Shown piece after piece: positions 62,996-64,000 of a DNA stretch of 64,000 nt. The translations under genes and the position numbers were made by a program. Below the pieces are notes generated by a model that saw nothing but the letters and a program-made list of their open reading frames with translations, searched no databases and was not told the origin of the DNA. The DNA is from an uncultured Algibacter sp. (GTDB taxonomy: Bacteria > Bacteroidota > Bacteroidia > Flavobacteriales > Flavobacteriaceae), in NCBI GenBank assembly GCA_947499935.1, contig CANMQH010000009.1, positions 62,001-126,000 of the forward strand. Direction: 5' to 3'. Each line of letters opens with the position of its first letter. Within the stretch, counting starts at the first letter, position 1.

Positions 62996-63961
62996 TTACA
63001 TCTCTAAATTGCTAATTACGACCTCAACTACGCTAGAATCTTTAACCGTTTCAGTAGCTTTTGGTAAAATTGCTTCTGGTGCATCTGGGTCTATCCATAT
63101 TTCACCTTCAGCTTTCTTAGGCTCTGCAGGAGTTGTTCCTTGAAAACTTAATACATAACTAGCAACTTGTGCTATTTCAGCAGGTTTTAAATCACTCTTC
63201 CAAGAAATCATTCCTTTTCCATCACGACCGCCTTCAGAAATGGTATTGAAAACATTTTTAATACCACCACCTAATATCCAGTGCTTATCTGTTAAGTTAG
63301 GACCAATACCACCGCCGCCATCTGCTTTATGACAAGCAATACAATGCGCATTAAAAATTTTCTGTCCTGCATTTAAATCACTAGCGTCTCTAAGCAAGGT
63401 TACCGTATTAACATCTACTAAGTTTTTAGCGCTTTTTTTCCATGCTTCAATTTCTATTTTAGCTTCAGCAACTGCCACCTCATACTCTTCAACTTGACTG
63501 TAATCATTAAAAACCTCAAAACGTACTAAGTAAACTACAGCAAATACTATGGTTGCATAAAAGCTATAGGTCCACCACGGCGGTAAGTCATTATCTAGTT
63601 CTTTAATGCCATCATAATCATGGTCTAGAATAATTTCATGCTCTTCTTCAATAGCTTTGCTGCCTAGCAGTCTTTTGTAAGTATCACGAAACCACTTGAA
63701 TCGATTCTTGTCTCTAAGAGCTTCTTTTGCGAGATATTTTTTTTGTTTTTCTTCGGAAAGTGTTTTAAATAAAATAGCTTGTAAAGCTGCTAAACAAACT
63801 TCTCCAGCAATATGAAAAAATACAAGAAACACATAAATACCCAATAATAAAGGCTGTTCAATAAACATTGAAGTATCTGCAGTTGTACCTAACCAATTCA
63901 AGACTAAATACCCAAGAATTGCAAAACCAATAATTCTTATAAATGATGCTTTACTTTTCAT
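62996..63961 (-). CDS. ccoP: cbb3-type cytochrome c oxidase subunit CcoP
   Basis: The 321-residue protein has two to three helices (about 10-28, 38-58, 131-150). The CcoP_N signature DHDYDGIKELDNDLPPWW is at 113-130, and one c-type haem is at CIACH (Cys207 to His211) with a Met-rich MISWKSDL region as distal ligand. Proteobacterial CcoP has two haem c sites; only one is present here. It carries electrons to the oxidase core, whose CcoN/O genes would be upstream, just beyond the window edge. Confidence 0.95.
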   Translation of the reverse strand: MKSKASFIRIIGFAILGYLVLNWLGTTADTSMFIEQPLLLGIYVFLVFFHIAGEVCLAALQAILFKTLSEEKQKKYLAKEALRDKNRFKWFRDTYKRLLGSKAIEEEHEIILDHDYDGIKELDNDLPPWWTYSFYATIVFAVVYLVRFEVFNDYSQVEEYEVAVAEAKIEIEAWKKSAKNLVDVNTVTLLRDASDLNAGQKIFNAHCIACHKADGGGGIGPNLTDKHWILGGGIKNVFNTISEGGRDGKGMISWKSDLKPAEIAQVASYVLSFQGTTPAEPKKAEGEIWIDPDAPEAILPKATETVKDSSVVEVVISNLEM

Positions 63962-64000
63962 AATAATGGTTCATTTTCGTTAATAATATCATCATTTAAA

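Overview
The window is AT-rich, densely packed chromosomal DNA from a Bacteroidota, almost certainly a marine-type Flavobacteriaceae. The evidence is SusC/SusD with FecI/FecR-type control, TAnnTTTG promoter boxes, Sec-type lipoprotein NosZ, a one-haem CcoP and flavobacterial gene pairings such as AhpC-thioredoxin. No rRNA, CRISPR array or prophage was seen. One tRNA (Ser-TGA) is present.

Layout. 1-10.4 kb: a nutrient-uptake locus (M16 peptidase cut by the window edge, lipoprotein, SusD, SusC with a signalling STN domain, FecR anti-sigma, divergent ECF sigma, TlpA-like thiol protein). 10.4-10.9 kb: an IS200-type element with paired end hairpins. 11-12.8 kb: panB and an RluA-family pseudouridine synthase. 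12.8-13.9 kb: an eight-copy tandem array with alternating spacers. 13.9-16.5 kb: a histidine kinase, a seven-helix membrane protein and two paralogous exported proteins ending in GGGGAGG(F/Y)PD; the second has its lipoprotein signal put out of frame by a TTTA repeat. 16.5-37 kb: mostly housekeeping and stress genes (CPBP protease, Lrp plus methionine gamma-lyase-like enzyme, NhaC, AhpC/thioredoxin, AraC, KatG, Tpx, DgkA, FtsK, LolA, LptF/G, RibBA-like, DegT aminotransferase, nitroreductase, tRNA-Ser).

37.4-64 kb is an anaerobic/microaerobic respiration region. It has a clade II nos operon (cytochrome c, FAS1 protein, nosZ, nosB-like gene, nosL, a NosL-beta-barrel fusion, nosD, nosF, nosY). 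It also has a decayed Rrf2 regulator with an ScdA/RIC fragment, an arsR-thioredoxin-OsmC-ArsP-type permease cassette, and a porin. Next comes a periplasmic nitrate reductase operon (napD, napA, tetrahaem NapB-like, tetrahaem cytochrome, Fe-S protein, NrfD-like) without NapC/NapGH. A GNAT/YoaP protein, hemN and cbb3 oxidase genes (ccoP, ccoG, ccoH, SafE-like, a 33-residue membrane peptide) complete it.

The strongest regulatory signal is a repeated TGA-N6-TCA dyad (FNR/CRP type). It lies upstream of nos, arsR, the porin, napD, the GNAT gene and hemN. In all six cases a TTTG/TTTA element starts exactly 33.5 bp from the dyad centre, as expected for one activator at about -42. The window encodes nitrate to nitrite and N2O to N2, but no nitrite or NO reductase. 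The most novel-looking items are the NosL-barrel fusion, the slippage-controlled lipoprotein next to the histidine kinase, and the rewired Nap electron route.
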